Below, piece after piece: positions 5,266 through 6,499 of a stretch of 6,499 nucleotides of DNA. Under the pieces are notes generated by a model. It was not told the DNA's origin, made no database searches, and was given only the letters and a program-made list of their open reading frames with translations. The stretch's first letter is position 1, and each line of letters opens with the position of its first letter. The stretch covers positions 1 through 6,499 of the forward strand of contig DYOT01000073.1 of NCBI GenBank assembly GCA_020720345.1, written 5' to 3'. The translations under genes were made by a program, and so were the position numbers. This DNA comes from Candidatus Caenarcanum sp. (lineage in GTDB: Bacteria; Cyanobacteriota; Vampirovibrionia; Gastranaerophilales; UBA9971).

Positions 5266-6468
5266 ATGAATGTAGTCGGTTATGTAGTTTCTTACGAGTT
5301 AAAAGGTCCTGACAGGCTGGTAGAAAATAAAATTCAGCAGGAAAAAATCAGGTCTTTCTGTGAAGAAAACAGGCTTGAGCTTGTTAAAACTTATACTGAC
5401 ACAGTTCAAAAAGATTCTGAACCCAGGCATGCGCTGGTTGAAATAATGAATATAGCTACGGAAAAAGGATTTTCTGCTATTTTAGTGTATAGCTTTGACA
5501 GGATTGCGCAGGAAGAAGACCTGAGAAACTGGATAATTCAGGAATTAAAAATATACGGCATAGAAATTTTTTCTTTGACTGAAGCGCCGCCTTTAAGTGT
5601 TGGGCAAAAAGCCGAAAAAAAATCAGGCACTTTAAAGGAAAAATTAAGAGACTTGCCATCTCTGCCGGAAGTTGTAGTAAGAGTAACTGAACTTGTTCAG
5701 GATCCGAAATCTTCTGCTGCACAGATGAGTAGATTGATTTCTCAGGATCCCGGTCTTACTTCAAGGGTTTTAAGGCTGGTTAATTCTGCTTATTATGGAT
5801 TTCCCGGTCAAATTAGTTCTATCCAGCATGCAATAACAATTTTAGGATTTACAACAATAAAAAGTCTTGTGCTTTCATCAAGTATTTTTAGGATTTTTTC
5901 GTCAAAAGCAGGAATGAGTGCAGGTCTTGATTATAAAAACTTTTGGAGACATTCCCTGCTCACAGCACTTGCATCAAAAATCATTTACCAGAAGCTTTTT
6001 TATCAGGCTGATGAAAATATTTTCAGCGCTGCAATTCTTCACGATATAGGGAAAATTATACTTGACCAGTATGATCATGATAATTATTCACTCGCTCTTC
6101 TGGAGGCGTCAAATCCTCTTTTAAACGAGGATATTCTTAATTCGGAACTAAAATATTGTGATGTTAATCATCCTTTTATCGGTAATTACGTAGCGAAAAG
6201 CTGGAATTTGCCCGAGCCTATCTCTGAAGTTATTCGTTATCATCACTCACCCCTTGAGGCAACAGAGCACCAAAGGCTTGCAGTAGTTGTTTATCTTGCA
6301 AATATTCTTTCTCATCTTGTGCTTGATGATGAGATATTCAGCGCAAACTCCTTTGATGATGAGGTATTAAAAAATATTGGCATAAGTGAAGATGAACTGG
6401 TTTTGTTTTTTGCTGAACTCAGGAAGGAAGCAGAAATTTTGCAGGACATAGAGTCATTCTTTAAGTAA
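5266..6468 (+). CDS. Fusion of a degenerate serine-recombinase N-terminal domain with an HDOD domain
   Basis: This 400-residue protein is probably a cytoplasmic signalling protein. Residues 1-106 follow the resolvase/invertase N-terminal fold: G5-Y-V-V-S-Y, the IQQEKIRSFCEENRLELV helix and strand, R54-x2-L, LVYSFDRIAQ and a final IEIFSLTE strand. Catalysis looks lost. The YxRVS motif reads Y6-V-V-S9-Y, with no arginine and the serine displaced by one residue or replaced by tyrosine. DRLxR reads D78-R-I-A-Q82. No recombinase DNA-binding domain follows. After a linker (about 107-124), residues 125-330 are a full HDOD domain: LPSLPEVVVRV, ISQDPGLTSRVLRLVNSAYYG and AITILGFTTIKSL. It keeps HD-type residues H229, H259-D260-I-G-K263, H302 and H326-H327, but N346 stands where HD enzymes often have Asp. 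HDOD proteins regulate motility, stress or second-messenger responses in other bacteria; the output here is unknown. The ribosome site is weak (AGG about 13 nt upstream), but the start is fixed by the domain's first strand. Confidence 0.88.
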   Translation: MNVVGYVVSYELKGPDRLVENKIQQEKIRSFCEENRLELVKTYTDTVQKDSEPRHALVEIMNIATEKGFSAILVYSFDRIAQEEDLRNWIIQELKIYGIEIFSLTEAPPLSVGQKAEKKSGTLKEKLRDLPSLPEVVVRVTELVQDPKSSAAQMSRLISQDPGLTSRVLRLVNSAYYGFPGQISSIQHAITILGFTTIKSLVLSSSIFRIFSSKAGMSAGLDYKNFWRHSLLTALASKIIYQKLFYQADENIFSAAILHDIGKIILDQYDHDNYSLALLEASNPLLNEDILNSELKYCDVNHPFIGNYVAKSWNLPEPISEVIRYHHSPLEATEHQRLAVVVYLANILSHLVLDDEIFSANSFDDEVLKNIGISEDELVLFFAELRKEAEILQDIESFFK

Positions 6469-6484
6469 TTTATATATTATTGCC

Positions 6485-6499
6485 ATGACTGACTTTGAA
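6485..6499 (+). CDS. Possible start of a further gene, cut by the window end
   Basis: An ATG at 6485 opens a frame reading M-T-D-F-E up to the edge, 16 nt after the HDOD gene stop and on the same strand. The spacing suits an operon partner and no terminator lies between. No clear ribosome binding site precedes it (the upstream sequence is TATATATTATTGCC), and five codons are too few to identify anything. Confidence 0.22.

Noticed and set aside
5266..5583. Active site-specific recombinase or mobile element
   Set aside because: Key catalytic residues are missing, the DNA-binding tail is replaced by HDOD, and no inverted repeats or attachment sites flank the gene.
5477..5722. Minus-strand 81-codon frame within the HDOD fusion gene
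   Set aside because: It is antisense to the recombinase-like/HDOD junction, with no motif and no plausible ribosome site.

Overview
The window is AT-rich (roughly one third G+C by eye), bacterial and densely coded, with six complete protein genes, short intergenic gaps and several recognisable rho-independent terminators. No ribosomal or transfer RNA gene is visible, and neither is a transposase, CRISPR array or prophage gene. The gene content (a GH57/DUF3536 glycan enzyme, an HDOD signalling protein, a YvyF-like zinc-ribbon protein and a small protein with repeated RWYD motifs) would fit an uncultured low-GC lineage such as the Melainabacteria/Gastranaerophilales, the non-photosynthetic relatives of Cyanobacteria. 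A Firmicutes-like or Elusimicrobia-like genome cannot be excluded. The taxonomic guess is inference only.

Layout. Positions 21-2531 (+) encode a large cytoplasmic GH57-family protein that ends at a strong bidirectional hairpin terminator (2553-2584). Positions 2585-2666 carry no gene but are highly structured: a near-perfect 21-nt dyad, an unpaired C/U-rich stretch containing CCCCTCCTTA, and a second, plus-oriented terminator whose T-run overlaps the stop codon of the converging gene. This is a candidate small RNA. The minus strand from 5158 down to 2667 holds four genes in two groups. A 201-residue unknown protein with one possible membrane segment is followed by a zinc-ribbon/HTH/zinc-ribbon protein, and this pair is closed by a 43-nt perfect palindromic terminator (3910-3952). 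A PlsC-type acyltransferase is then followed by a 101-residue protein made of two copies of an RWYD unit, and this pair runs into the shared terminator at 2553-2584. At 5159-5265 overlapping divergent -10 boxes separate the minus-strand block from a plus-strand gene at 5266-6468. That gene encodes an unusual fusion of a degenerate serine-recombinase N-terminal domain to an HDOD domain. The window ends within what may be the first codons of another gene.

How the genes relate. The neighbours do not form one obvious pathway. Storage-glycan metabolism (GH57) and membrane lipid synthesis (acyltransferase) are housekeeping functions, while the HDOD fusion and the zinc-ribbon protein look regulatory. 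The items most worth checking are the recombinase-like/HDOD fusion, the possible Yfr1-like small RNA, and the tandem RWYD protein.
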